From positions 140,751,608 through 140,815,607 of the forward strand of contig OX375872.1 of the NCBI GenBank assembly GCA_947359465.1: a stretch of DNA of 64,000 nt. The letters are read 5' to 3'. The notes under the pieces are model-generated. The model saw only the letters and a program-made list of their open reading frames with translations. It made no database searches and had not been told where the DNA came from. Shown here piece after piece: positions 1 through 12,074 of the stretch. The stretch is from Metellina segmentata (Eukaryota; Arthropoda; Arachnida; Araneae; Tetragnathidae). Position 1 is the stretch's first letter; each line of letters starts with the position of its first letter. The translations under genes were made by a program, and so were the position numbers.

Positions 1-220
1 CTTCACACCAACAGAAACCGGGTCAATCCAAATGAATCTGAATCCAGTATTAATCGAGACTAATGTAGATTCGGGTGCATTTAAAGCGGAACATTGGTTC
101 TGGCAGTGGGGAAGATTTTGAGACGAACAAGCTATATCTTATGGAAGTGGCTTTCCCGAATCTTTGTCAGTTTCTACTGGATTCAGATTGACCCGGGTTT
201 TGTTTGTGTGAAGCGGCCCT
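1..220. mobile_element. Inverted-repeat miniature element, cut by the window start
   Basis: The first ~48 bases, beginning CTTCACACCAACAGAAACCG, return inverted at about 168-214 (CCGGGTTTTGTTTGTGTGAAG). The right end continues to AAGCGGCCCT at 220, so the full terminal repeat probably starts AGGGCCGCTTCAC and its first ~6 bases lie just outside the window. The left arm carries about 10 extra bases. No coding capacity. The superfamily is uncertain; a GGGCCG-type terminus would suit a hAT- or P-like MITE, but no target duplication can be read. Confidence 0.55.
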
Positions 221-769
221 AAATCAACCGATGCAGCATGAAACGGATTAGACTGATCCCTCCTTCAAAAAGTTTAGCAGCTCGTCCCTATCTATTTTGT
301 ACTTTTATTATGTCCTATTTTATTGTTACACGTAGGTTCATTCGATCGTGAACCACCACTTCAACTTTGTTTAAAAAAATACTTATTAATCACTACTGTA
401 CCATAAGGGTACTTAAAAGAATGTTATACGCAAATTTTATAAACTTCAGATGGTAGGGATTTTGATTTTTAAGTATTGAAAATGCCTTGTTAATGTATTA
501 CTAGCTTACATTTTTTATGATTCAAGTACGGCATTTAAAGCCAAATACTATATGAGACAGTGTTCGTGTAAAGCTAAATGCCGAGTGCGTTAGTGTTTTG
601 GCAACCCTTTTTGGAACTTTTGATGTAACCTGCAATGCAATTTTGGCGTGTAGATTATATTAAAAATTAACGGCTAGAATCGTTAAAACGGCGATAAATC
701 AAATTAGCTCCTAACCAAAAGTATTTTTTTTTTGTAGTTTGTTCTTGCACAAATTGAAAATTTCTCATA
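221..769. other. Unannotated AT-rich stretch
   Basis: No open frame, splice-bounded exon, tandem repeat or terminal repeat was recognised. Confidence 0.5.
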
Positions 770-1570
770 ATTATGTATGAGAGGTTTTTCTGTCAAACTA
801 AATGGAGGTGGTGGTCATAGAAGAGATTTAAACGTAGTAGAGTGAGGAGTGGTAACACCTTTTTTAGTGTGCCCAGGATCAAGTGAACAAACCGTGTAAT
901 AAAGTGACCCTTATGCTACTTTTTGTCGCCACGCCGTAGAAGTGATGAAGCATTCATCTGATTGATTCACGGGATGGGAGACTACGATCATTTATTGATT
1001 CATCATCTGATTGGTCCGTGCGACGTAGTAGTCGACTTTGACTATTTAGCCATTTTTGTAGCCACTCTATAGAAATGCACACTCACATATCTACCGTGTC
1101 ATAAGATGTTATATCTAAAAACGTGGCGATGAAATCCCAAATCGGCCAACCAAGTCAGATTTTCACAGAGCAACTGTGACTACTAGTCAATGCGTTGGTC
1201 ACGTGTTTCGAGGTTCCTCTCAATATAAGCTCTCAGTCTACTTATATTTCACGTCTACGGTAGTGGCAAAGTTTTTGTGGTGGAACGGGCTTCCTGTACG
1301 TGTGTGTAATTAGGACGTGACATCACACGACTTTTTTTCCAATATGATTTACGTACGTCACCAATAGAAATTCCAATTAATGAATTCTGAATTTATATAA
1401 GAAAGCTACTTATAGGCCACATCAATGGTAAGAGTCGCCAGAATGGTGAAAAACTAATTTTAAGGTAACCCTGCTATGTAACATGCGAGATTAGTTTGGT
1501 AATAGGAAGTAAAGTCGTCGTCTTTCAGCTGGGTTGTATGTTTACATTGAAAATATCCCTCTTATATATT
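770..1570. repeat. Dispersed repeat family R1, longest copy
   Basis: The core TGATTCATCATCTGATTGGT, a CGACGTAGTAGTCGACTTTG-like block and a later block ending CTACTTATATTTCACGTCTA recur near 13060-13345, 15440-15660, 15680-16020, 22390-22640 and 22720-22890. Its 3' part (about 1380-1560) is similar to 7480-7680. The copies diverge by roughly a quarter. No open frame. Probably an old non-autonomous transposon; its ends could not be fixed. Confidence 0.5.
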
Positions 1571-1954
1571 TATACCGTTATGAATTCTACATAGATGTTT
1601 ATAATATTGAATTAATTAGTAGAACAGGTTTTTGTGTCTGTCACAAGTTTTAATGGAATTAACAAATCAAGTAACCTCTCGTTATATCGCTCTTCTTGAG
1701 GGACAACAAAAAATTGTTTACTATACAGTAGGAAGCAGTATAGCAAGGGTCGAAAAAAATACAAATTTTACACATTATATATTTTATATTTTATGTTTAA
1801 ATTTTGTGAAATTACGATAAAAGATGGAATATCTTTGTGCACATGGTAGATAATTTACAGTTTTCTTCCTTTCTTTCAGGGTCTTACTGATTAAGAATTT
1901 GCACCCGTTCACACGAGATAATGTTTGTAAATGCCCCTAAAAAATTTAATAGCC

Positions 1955-2660
1955 ATTGAAAAAGGCTATGCTAACTGGTTGAAACAGGTGGCTTGACCAT
2001 GTGTATACTTGACATAGTATTTAGATGCTTGACATTGTCTATAACTTAACAATGTCTGTATATTCCTTTAAGAAATTTCATATTATGCAAGAATCAATTA
2101 TTATGGCAAGAAGAACCGCTGGAAAAGGTTAAACTAACTGGTTGAAGCAGGTGACTTGACAAAGTCCGTGACTTAACTTCACAGTGTCAATAAATGTCCT
2201 ATAATAAATTCATATTGAGGCAAAAGGACCCATAGGAAAAGGCTAAGCTAACTGATTGAATCAGGCGACAATGTCTGTACTTGACGTGTTTAGATGCTTG
2301 CAAATGTCTGACTTAATTTCACAATAACTGTAAATGCCTTTAAGCAATTTTATACTATGGCAGAAGGAACTATGGGAGAAGACTAAGCTAACTAGTTGAA
2401 ACAAGTGACTTGAAAATGTCTGTACTTGACGAATCTAGATGCTTGGTACTGTCTGTAAATGTCTCTATGAAACTTCGTGCTGTAACAGAAGGCCCTTAGC
2501 AAAAGGTCAAGCAAACTGGTTGAGACAGGTGATTTGACAATATATGTATTTGACGTGTCTTAGCTGCTGGGCAATGTCTCTAACTTAACTTGACGATGTT
2601 TGTAAATACCCTAATTTGATATTGTGACAAGAGAGCGCATGGGAAAAGGCTGATTGAAAC
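1955..2660. repeat. Tandem array, ~175-bp unit, about 4 copies
   Basis: Each unit contains AAAGGCTAAGCTAACTGGTT, then a GACTTGACAATGTCTGTACT-like block, a TTAGATGCTTG block and TGTAAATGCC. Units begin near 1965, 2125, 2235, 2375 and 2495 with small length differences. Non-coding. Confidence 0.7.
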
Positions 2661-2917
2661 AGGACACATTTGAATCCTCAAAGTTAAAAAAACAGATTAA
2701 GAGTTCGTCTGATGTTCACAAATTTAAAATTCAACTGAGGACGAACAAAACTGAGCTAGAAGTCTTTGAGAGTAACATAGTATGTATTCAAAGAATCATT
2801 TCGCATGTTGGTCTGCAAGGGAACGAAACCGTTTACATTTCGGTTGAGGATTGGATTGGGTATTTGGATTTTATGGTGCAAGGTCCAAAAGCGGAAAATC
2901 TGCCCCATTTTGGTTAA
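2654..2917 (+). CDS. Exon-like open frame of unknown function
   Basis: An 87-codon frame with mixed, protein-like composition starts inside the last array unit and ends at TAA 2915-2917. It has a basic, helix-prone start (KLKKQIKSSSDVHKFKIQLR), a VEDWIGYLDFM stretch and a PKAENLPHFG end. There is no ATG at the start (TTG only), so if real it is an internal or terminal exon. A GTTAAG near the end could be a donor. I recognise no family. It may equally be a relic of a mobile element or a chance frame, though the codon pattern differs from the AT-rich flanks. Confidence 0.25.
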   Translation: MKQDTFESSKLKKQIKSSSDVHKFKIQLRTNKTELEVFESNIVCIQRIISHVGLQGNETVYISVEDWIGYLDFMVQGPKAENLPHFG

Positions 2918-2919
2918 GA

Positions 2920-3169
2920 AGGGTGCTTTGGATGGGTTCTAGATGCTTTACCATCCTGAGGCAGGTTTAATTTCTTTAGTTCCCAGAAACACCACTAAGC
3001 ATGTGGGTGTTCTTATTTTATTCTTTATTGACTTTGGAATATGCTTTTATCACTATCCTGAGCTGGTTTTTAAGTGCTTCAAGTCCCTGAAAATGGTAGA
3101 CTTCTTAACATGATTTCCAACCAATTTTGATCTTCTTGACAAATAGGATTTTATCAAAATATTCTGTTA
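2920..3169. other. Unannotated spacer before the 82-bp array
   Basis: AT-rich, nothing recognised. Confidence 0.4.
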
Positions 3170-6100
3170 TCAGGAAATGATCAAAATAATCTTTCCAATG
3201 GGTTCCTTTCTAAAGAGAAGACCTATAACATATTTACAAGGAATTTTATTCGAAGGAAAAGAGTAATAAAATCTTCGCAAATAATTTTGGTCAAAAGAAA
3301 AGATTGATAGAATATTTTCAAGGTAAGTAAAAATATATTCCAATGCAAGTAAAGGAGAAAAAAAAATATTTTCGAAGGATTCTACTCTAAAGAAAGGACT
3401 AACATAATATTTACAAGGGATTCCATTATAAGGAAAAATAAATATAATATTTTCAAAATATTCTGTTCTAAAGAAAGAACTAACAGAATATTTACAAGGG
3501 ATTCCATTCTAAGGAAAGGAGAAATATAATATTTCAAACTGATTTTATCCGGAAGAAAGTACCAACCGAATATTTACAAGGGATTGCATTTTAAAGAAAG
3601 CAGAAATAAAATATTTCCAAATGATTGTATTCAATAGAAAAGACTAACAGAATATTTACAAGAAATTCATTCTAAGGAAAGCAGCAATTAAAGTTTTCCA
3701 AGGCATTATATTCTAAAGAAATGACCAACAGAATATTTACATGCGATTCCATTCTAACGAAATGAGCAATAAAATATTTTTAAGGGCTTTTGTTCTAAAG
3801 AAAGAACACTAGAATATTTACAAAGGATACCATTCGAAGAAGGAAGAAATAAAATCTTAAAAAGTATACTTGGGTTTCCATTACAAGGAAATGAGAAATA
3901 AAATATTTCTAAAAAAATTTATTTGAAAGAAAGTACCGACAAAACATTTAAAAGGAATTCTATTCTAAGGAAGAAGAAATAAAATATTTTCGAAGCGTTT
4001 TGTTCTAAAGAAAGAACCAACATATTATTTACAAGGGATTCTACTATAAGGAAGAATAAATTTAATATTTTCAAAGGATTTTCTTTGTAAGAAAGTATAA
4101 ACCGAAATTTTTTTACAAGCAATTCAATTTTAAGGAAAGGAGAAATAAAAATCATTTGAAAGGAATCTGTTCTAAAGAAAAGACGAACATAATAAAAAGG
4201 GATTTTGTTTCGAAGAAAGGACCAAGAGAATATTTACAAGGGATTCCATTCTTATGAAAAGAGAAATAAAATATTTACAAGGGATTCTGTTCAAGAGAAA
4301 AAACGACAGAATATTTACAAAAGATTACATTTTAAGGAAAGAAGAAAAAAAATTTTGTAAAGGATTTTGTTCTGCGTAAAAGTGGCAACATAATATTTAC
4401 AAGACAATTTTTTATAAGGAAGAACAAATAAAATATTTGCAAAGTATTCTGTTCTAAAGAAAGAAACAACAGAATATTTACCGAGATTCCATTATAAGGA
4501 AAATAGTCAAAATTAAATATTTTAAAAGAATTTTATTGAAAGAAAGTACCAACCGATTATTTACAAGCTATTCCATCTAAAGGAAAAGAGAAATAAAATT
4601 TTCGAAAACGTTTTATTATAACGAAGGGAACAACTGAATATATACAAGGGATTCCATCCTAAACAAAAGAGAAATATAATGTATCCAAATGATTCTATTC
4701 TATAGAAAAGACCATCGTAATATTTACAAGGGATTCCATTCTAATGAAAATAGCAATTAAATCTTTCCAAAGTGTTCTGTTCTAAAAAAAGGAACGTTAG
4801 AATATTTACAAAGGATTATATTAAAAGGAAAAGAGAAATAAAACATTTCCAAAGGATTCTGTTCTGAAGAAAAGACCAACCGAATATTTACAAGGTATTC
4901 CATTCTTAGGAAAGCAGCAATTAAATATTTTCAAATGACTTTATTCAAAAGAAAGTAAAAACCGAATATTTACAAGTAATTCTAGTTTAATGAAATAAAT
5001 TTTTTTTTTTTGCCAAAGGAATTGTTTTAAAGATATGAGAAACGGAATATTTACAAGGAATTATATTGGAAAAAAAGGAGAAATTAAAAATCTTTCGAAA
5101 GGATACTATTATTTAGAAAGGACAGACAAAATATTTAAAAGGGATTCCATTATAAAGAAGAAATCCATTATTTATAAAAGATTTTTATAAAGGAAAAGCC
5201 AATAGAATATTTACAAGGAATAAAAAATATATTTTCAAAAGATTTTATTCGAAAGAAATGACTAACCGAATATTTGCAAGGGATTCTACTTCAAGGAAAA
5301 ATAAAATCAAATAAACATCTTTCCAAAGGAATCTGCTTTTAAGAAGGACCAACATAATATGTACAAGGGTTTACATTCTAAAGAAAGGAAAAATAAAATA
5401 TTTCCAAAGGATTATATTCTAAACAAAGGACCAACAAAACATTTAAAAAAGATTCCATTATAAGGAAAAAATCAATTATTTACAAAGTATTTTTTTTATA
5501 AAGAAAGAGTCAACAGAATATTTACAGGAATTCAATTCTAAGGAAAGGAAAAATATTTCCAACGAATTTTATTCGAAAGAATGTAGCAACCGCATATATA
5601 CAAGAGATTCTAATTTCAGGAAATGAGATTTAAAATATTTTCAAAGTATTCTATTATAAACTAAGACCAATAGAATATTTACAAGGGATTCTATTCTAAG
5701 GAATGCACTAATGAAATTTTTTTTAAAGGATTCTTTCTAAAGAATTCCATTATAAGGGATTCCATTGTAAGGAAAGGAGAAATAAAATATTTACAAGGGT
5801 TATTTTTACTACTCTAAAGAAAGATCCAAAAGAGTATTTACAAGGGATTCAATTCTAAGTTAGAAGAAATTAAGTATTTACAAAGTATTTCGTTCCAAAA
5901 AATGAACAAACAGAATATTTACATGGGATTTCATTATAAGAAAAGGAGAAATGAAAAAATATATTTTCAAAAGATTTTATTCGAAAGAAATGACTAACCG
6001 AATATTTTCAAAGGATTTTATTCGAAAGAAATGACTAACCGTATATTTGCAAGGGATTCTACTTGAAGGAAAAAATAAAATAAAATAAAATAACATCTTT

Positions 6101-6715
6101 CCAAAGGAATCTGCTCATAAGAAGGACCAACAGAATATTTACAAGGGATTACATTCTAAAGAAATAAAAAATAAAATATTTCCTAAGGATTATATTCTAA
6201 AGAAAGGACCAACAAAACATTTAAAAAGGATTCCATTATAAGGAAAATATCAATTATTTACAAAGTATTTTTTTATAAATAAAGAGTCAACAGAATATTT
6301 ACAAGGAATTTCATTTTAAGGAAAGGAAAAATAAAATATTTCCAACGAATTTTATTCGAAAGAATGTAGCAACCGCTTATTTGCAAGGGATTCTAATTTC
6401 AGGAAAGGAGATTTTAAATCTTTCCAAAGTATTATATTTTAAAGCTAAGACCAATAGAATATTTACAAGGGATTCTATTCTAAGGAATGTATTAATGAAA
6501 TATTATTTTGAAAGTATCTTTCTAAAGGAAAAAACCAACAAAATATTTTCGAAGGATTCCATTGTAAGGAAAGGAGAAATAAAATATTTACAAGGGATTC
6601 TATTGTAAGAAATGAACCAGCAGAATATTTACAAGGGATTTCATTATAAGAAAAGGAGAAATAAAAAATATTTTTTCAAAGGATTTTATTAGAAAGAAAT
6701 GATTAACCGAATAAT
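3170..6715. repeat. Large tandem array of alternating ~40-bp monomers (82-bp dimer)
   Basis: Two related monomers alternate for about 3.5 kb. Monomer A resembles AGAATATTTACAAGGGATTC plus CATTCTAAGGAAAGG; monomer B resembles AAATATTTCCAAAGGATTCT plus GTTCTAAAGAAAGGACC. Divergence between units is high, so the array is old. Local longer duplications occur: the block at about 5210-5700 is similar to 5950-6500. The same family recurs at 24140-24505, 25242-25400, 48495-48625, 52025-52720, 55090-55200 and, inverted, at 57270-57460 and 60130-60250. ORFs inside it are by-products of the repeat. Confidence 0.85.
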
Positions 6716-7863
6716 ATGGTGTTATCTTCCTATTTATGCCAAGTGAAATATGGTAATAACATCTACAGCGATACACTTAACTGTGATATAAAGAGAGGTT
6801 ACTGTATTTCAACAGCTTAAGTTAAAATTTTTTTTGAAATTCTAAACAAAATTGGGAGCAATGTTTTTTTGTTTACAATTTGATCGTTGCGTTACTCTTA
6901 AAGCCATCTATTACAATTTCTGAATTGTTATATTTGCGAAGAGTGGATGCAGTTTTTTCATAAGAAATTAGAGTTGAGCGGTTAAACTTTACTTTGAAGA
7001 CCAAGTTCGATAAAAAATAAAGACTAGAAAGTATGTTCACCGCATTATAAATTCGACTGGAAGTTGGTTCAAGTAGTTTGTTACATCGCGTAATATTTTT
7101 TAATATTCAAGACGTTGATCATCGTTAATCCTTTTGGATACATCACACAACCCTTCTCTTAAAAGCGTTTCCAAATTACTCTAGTGCATAGTATATCTAG
7201 AGGTACTATTGACTGTGTTGTGTATAGATGATACTTTAGAATACTTAAAATAGTTATGCATTATCGAATAGCTAAGTTTTTTCTAAACTTTTGGAGAGGA
7301 GTTGAAATACTTTATCGAAACTGTTTTTTAACGATTACCAAAAAGCTAAAAAGGAAGTTTTTTCTTTCAAACTATATGTAGGTGGCGTTAGTGTCAGTTC
7401 AGAAACTTCCTTCCTATAAGTATTTCGGACGTAACGCCATTTTGGATTATTTATGAAATACGATTTTAGACCATAAAAATTTCAAAACTAACGAATTCCA
7501 AATTCATATGCTGATTGGTCTACCCAGTTAGATTAAACACCAAACGTCGCCAAACAGACGATATTTTACATTTTAAGGTATCCTAGATCTGTATCATGCG
7601 TGAGACATTTGAGTAACAGGAAGTAAAATATATCTGTATGGTTTGTACAGAAAATTCCTATCATAACACAGATTTCAAAAAGGATTCCTTATTAAAAATT
7701 TTATGCGTTGAAAAATGCATCAAACGCCAAGATTACAGTGATACAGTAGTTTATTAAAAAATTATTTTATTGATGGCTTGTCGAAACCTTTTATGGACTA
7801 TTTATGGAATTTATTTTAGAGTAGTCTGAATGAATAGAGTCCATTAAGAACTTAGAAAACGTG

Positions 7864-7865
<2 letters not shown>
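6716..7865. other. AT-rich stretch with an R1-like fragment
   Basis: No gene seen. 7350-7680 carries AGGTGGCGTTAGTGTC and a GTAACAGGAAGTAAAATAT block that match parts of repeat family R1 (770-1570). Confidence 0.4.

Positions 7866-7906
<41 letters not shown>
7866..7906. repeat. (TA)n microsatellite
   Basis: About 40 bases of uninterrupted alternating TA. Confidence 0.95.
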
Positions 7907-7910
<4 letters not shown>

Positions 7911-8444
7911 TTAAGTAAGATATTTATTTGATCCTGCATATATATGTGCTATTATAGAGCAAAATAAGATGCAACTAATTATTGATTTTTTAAAACTTTA
8001 CAATCTACAAAATGTAGGAAATTCTTAAACTTAGTTTGCCAGATCTGTATTAATTTTTCAACCAATTAGATGGGACAGAACTGGTTTTCTCGTATTGCAT
8101 TGGTTGATTTTAACTGATTGAAAATGAAGAGAAAACCTATACATAGTAGCTGAATATCAGACAGGAGAATTTAAAATGCATCACTTTTTTCATCATTCTT
8201 AATTACTGAAGAAAAGCTTTTTGGAATGATGTAAACTATTGATTTTCTTCTGATGCAAATATTGTAAATAATTAATAAAGTTTCACTTCAATTTTGCAAA
8301 AAAGTTTAACGCTTGCTATTTATATTAGTGTTGATAAGAACTTCATAGATAGTAACGGCTGCTAAAATGTCTATTTTCATCAAGAGAATATGAATATTTA
8401 TTCATAAGAGTTCGAAATTATGTCGAAGCTATATTTTACACTAT

Positions 8445-8925
8445 TTTTTCTTTCTTTTCAAGGAAAATATCATGATTTTGACGAGTGGTTCATGTTCAGT
8501 TATATTTGTTTTCATACTTTATCATTAGCAATTGGGATTCATATTTCATTTTTAGCATTCAAACTCTTTATTCGTCGTAAACGTGGAGGGAGTTGAAATG
8601 CTGGGAACACGTTTTTAGGCTATCCGAATAAAGAGAGAGCCATGAATTAAAAGAGTGGTTCATATTTGATTTAATATTTCGGTTTAATTACAAACGTAAA
8701 AAGAGAGTTTCATTGCTGGAAGCACGTTTTCAGGATATTGAAATATAAAGAAAACTGTGAATTTAACGAGCGGTTCATATGTAATATCATTTGTTTTCAT
8801 ATTTAATTATTCCTTCATATTTGGTTTCATATTCAAATTCCTCAATAGTTACAAACATAGAAAGAGAGTTGTATTGATGGAAGTACGTTATCAGGATATT
8901 TGCACAGTTTAAAAATATCTAATTT
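8445..8925. repeat. Tandem array, ~150-bp unit, 3 copies
   Basis: Units share GAGTGGTTCATATTTG, a TTTTCATATTTAATT-like block, ACAAACGTAAAAAGAGAGTT and GGAAGCACGTTTTCAGGATA. The first copy begins near 8480. Non-coding. 7907-8440 just before it holds nothing recognisable. Confidence 0.65.
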
Positions 8926-9124
8926 TTATTCATTCGAGTAGGAATTGATATGTCTTGCATTCTCAATAGCATATTTATTTTAGTTTATTGTAACACGATC
9001 GTCTTGGTTCTTGATTGAGAGCATTTGAAAGTAGTTCCTGGTAAAGCTTTACCCTGTTTAAATTGAAAAAGCAAAAGCTGCATTTCTTTTAACGCTTCTT
9101 CCTTACGGAGGTCCATATGTTAAC

Positions 9125-9560
9125 TTTTGTCTCTTGAAATACAATCAAGGGTAAAATTCTTAACTGTCATTACGGATTCAAATTTGTGAATGTCCAATGA
9201 AAATGGGAATATGATTTTGACACTTAGACACCCAATTAAGCCCCATATTCTTAATTGAATTTCTTAACATATGTGAATGTCCAAGTGAATATGATTTTGC
9301 TTCTTGTAACCCAAATAAGAGTAAAATTCTTTTTGTAATAACGTATACACATTTGTAAAGGTTCAATGAACGTGCCAATATGATTTTGTCTTTTGAAACT
9401 CAATATACCCATCTTGACACAACACCAGGAGTACCCCTTGAAACTCAACTGAGGGAATGATTCTTTATAATAACCCTGTATTTACCTTTGTGAATTTTTA
9501 ATGAACATGTCAATATAGTTTTGCCTCTTAAGACCCAACTAAGGGTAAATTCTATAATTG
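9125..9560. repeat. Tandem array, ~100-bp unit, about 4 copies
   Basis: Each unit has AAGGGTAAAATTCT, a TAACGGATTCAAATTTGTGA-like block, a GTCCAATGAACATG block and ATATGATTTTG. It lies in the presumed 3' flank of the GTPase gene. Overlapping short minus-strand frames here reflect the repeat rather than genes. Confidence 0.65.
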
Positions 9561-9937
9561 TAATCCGGGATAACATTTCAAAAATTTATTCTCGGGTTTC
9601 ATGAAGCAATTTTCATATGTGAACCTCCGGAACGAAGAGATTAGAGTTAAATCGATAGTAACTTTTCCCCTGATAAATAATACGCTTAAGTCTTGCTGAA
9701 GGTTTGTTATCGAGTTATTAACGATTCGGTAAAGGAGATATAACTTCAGTGAAAAGTTTTGGGCTTTATAATAGGTCTCTTTAGGAATGTGATTGTTCTT
9801 AAGTTCAAGATCATGAATTTTTGAGGTTAATTGTTATCATTTCTCCGATTCCTTTGTCGTAAAGAATAGATGCTGGCTACTTATGGCTTACTAGGGCCAG
9901 CATCTTCTTTAACGGGCTTCGGAGAAAGGTCATGACG

Positions 9938-10114
9938 TCACATGGTGTAAGTCCTGTCTTGCCGGTTGTGCTCGCAAGCTGAGCTGGATCGTGGTCTTCG
10001 CCACCAGTTGGACAGAGCGGAGTTTCCAGCACTGTGTCGTCTTGGACTCGGAGTCTTGCTGACATGCAAGGTGTTAGAGTGCAGATGCTTTTTGGAGTCC
10101 TTGCTCTTGGCCAC
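9938..10114 (-). CDS. Ras-like small GTPase, last coding exon
   Basis: This minus-strand exon follows the acceptor TTTTACTTGCAG and starts in phase 0 with GTG GCC, matching the phase-0 end of the exon at 17462. It codes 58 residues and stops at TGA 9940-9938. It is the basic, Ser-rich tail after the G domain: a KSKDSKKH start, TPSPRRHS, then WWRRPRSSS and a DRTYTM end. There is no CAAX box, so membrane attachment by prenylation is not expected; members of the RERG/RASL groups also lack it. The exon is GC-richer than its flanks. A possible AATAAA on the minus strand lies at 9590-9585, about 350 bases past the stop. Confidence 0.8.
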   Translation of the reverse strand: MAKSKDSKKHLHSNTLHVSKTPSPRRHSAGNSALSNWWRRPRSSSACEHNRQDRTYTM

Positions 10115-10996
10115 CTGCAAGTAAAACAAGAATACCACTTTGAGCTTCAAACAACGGCCTGTTCGGTGATTTTACCTGACCCTACTATAGCAACTCCGCA
10201 TTACACAATCATTTCAAGAAATTTAAAATACTTAATTAATTTTTTTTAAAACAAAAAATATTAATTAAGTGAAAATTAATGAATATGTTTCGATTGTTAT
10301 CATAAAAAAACTATTTATCATCATCTCAGGAGGAGCAATATAATCTTTCAAATGGATTACTTTCTATGAAATGCGTAAATGGAATCGTTTCAAGGAAGTC
10401 GGAGATCTAGCAATGCTCCAAGGGTTAATATTACATTGCTGAATTCAATTGATACTCTCGCGAGCGTTCTTTGACATCTCATTAATCTTTCCTAATGATG
10501 TATTCTCACCTGAAATACATTCCTAAATCTCGCATCTATTCCTCAATTCCTTTATTCCCTTAATGATGTTAGAATTGATTACAGCAAAGTCCTATTGCGA
10601 AATTATCGATGGCCATTATTAGTGAACAGACATCAGAACCTTGTCGAAAAGCGAACAAGTATTAAATATCCAAAGTTTAAACTCAGCGTTAGGCTCATAT
10701 AATTGTTTCCCTGAGAAATTCGTTCAGAAGTCATATATCATGTTTGACATTTAAAATTTTTCTGTTACGATCATTCACATTCATCAAGTATCAGCGGATC
10801 GTGTGTTTTCGTTTGTGTTTTGGATTATGCTTTCCTGAATATCTGACAAGGACAGGGAGTGAACTTAGGGTCGTCAAATTGAATTTTTTTAAATGTAAGG
10901 TGACAAAATGTTGTCCATGAATATAAGTCGTGACAAATTTTACCCATTTTTAGCTGCGTGGTGTTGTTCCAACCAATGTTTACGGAATGGACAATC
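10115..10996. other. GTPase intron, unique part
   Basis: Start (gene-wise the 3' end) of the 7.3-kb intron 10115-17461. No repeat or exon recognised here. Confidence 0.5.
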
Positions 10997-11372
10997 TTAA
11001 CCCTCCAAGTGGTTTCGATGAGATATCTCGTCCATCAAGATATGCCAAATTTTGCTAAATGAAGAGATATCTCGTCAGTAAGATATTACTGATTTCTTTA
11101 TGATGACTAAATCAAGATGTGGTCAGTTTTCACAATGACAGTTCTTCTAATGACAGTATATATCGTCCATCAAGATTTGGACAGTTTTGCTTTCATGACC
11201 TGGATAGTTTTTAAGCTTTAACTTCTTATTTTCTTCAGAAAGTAATGCTGGAATGACACGATATCTCGCCATCAAGATCTTCCTGATATTTTGACGATGA
11301 CAAAATCAAGATCTTGTCAGTTTTGCTTTAATGACGAGATACCTCGTCTATCAAGGTCTGGGAATTACATGA
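10997..11372. mobile_element. TTAA-type miniature element, copy a
   Basis: It starts TTAACCCTCCAAGTGGTTTC and contains repeated modules of the form GACGAGATATCTCGTC (a self-complementary 16-mer; here GATGAGATATCTCGTC) alternating with CATCAAGATCTGGTCAGTTT. The right terminal repeat is not found, so this copy is truncated or rearranged. See the complete copies at 45686-45911 and 58241-58457. Confidence 0.65.
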
Positions 11373-11769
11373 TTATATTTACTTTGTAAGCGTAAACGAT
11401 CCGAGAATTATAATCCGAGGTTTGTTAGGCATTTTTTAAACTTTTGTTGCCCCCTAAAAATTGCCAGCAATAATGAGGAAAATTTAATGCAGCTCAAAAT
11501 CTAACTATTGGAATGAGCTGAAATTCGCATGGCCATACTAGTCCTTCTGAATCGAATCCCATAAAAATGTAATAAGGTCTCAATCAATAATTTTTTCAAA
11601 CATTAATTTAATAATTATTATAGCATACTAAAAACTATTTTTAAAATAAAATATTAGGTGGATTTTGCTTGGGTTGTTTGACAGTACCATGGTACTACTC
11701 GCTACAGATTCATTATTTAGGAATATTTGTATAAAAGTCTAAGAAACTGATTTATCATTAGGAGCTCAA

Positions 11770-12060
11770 ATCTTTCTGTACTTATAACGGTTAGACTTAA
11801 TGACATGAAATTTGCTACTTGAAGTTAAATTTTGATATAGATTAGAAATTGTGTATTGAAATAGGGGGTTCCCATTAGAAATTATGAAGTTGGTGCTCAA
11901 TTTAATATGAAGACGGACTCTTCAGCAAATTTTATGAATTTGAATTTATAGAACACGTTAATTCCTGTCGAGCGCCATCTTTGAATTTTCTCTACTGTTG
12001 AAATTGCTTGAATGAAGAGGGGTGGTTCATTTTTTCCCGTGACTGTACATTTAGATTATA
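11770..12060. repeat. Dispersed repeat R2 next to the palindrome
   Basis: The block containing AAATTATGAAGTTGGTGCTC, TTTATGAATTTGAAT, GTTAGTTCCTGTC-like and TCTACTGTTGAAATTGCT recurs at 60640-60880 in the same orientation. Its GAAGTTGGTGCTCAATTTAATATGAAGACGG part is related to the arms of the adjacent palindrome, so both probably belong to one family. Confidence 0.6.
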
Positions 12061-12074
12061 ACCGTAAAAAAACA

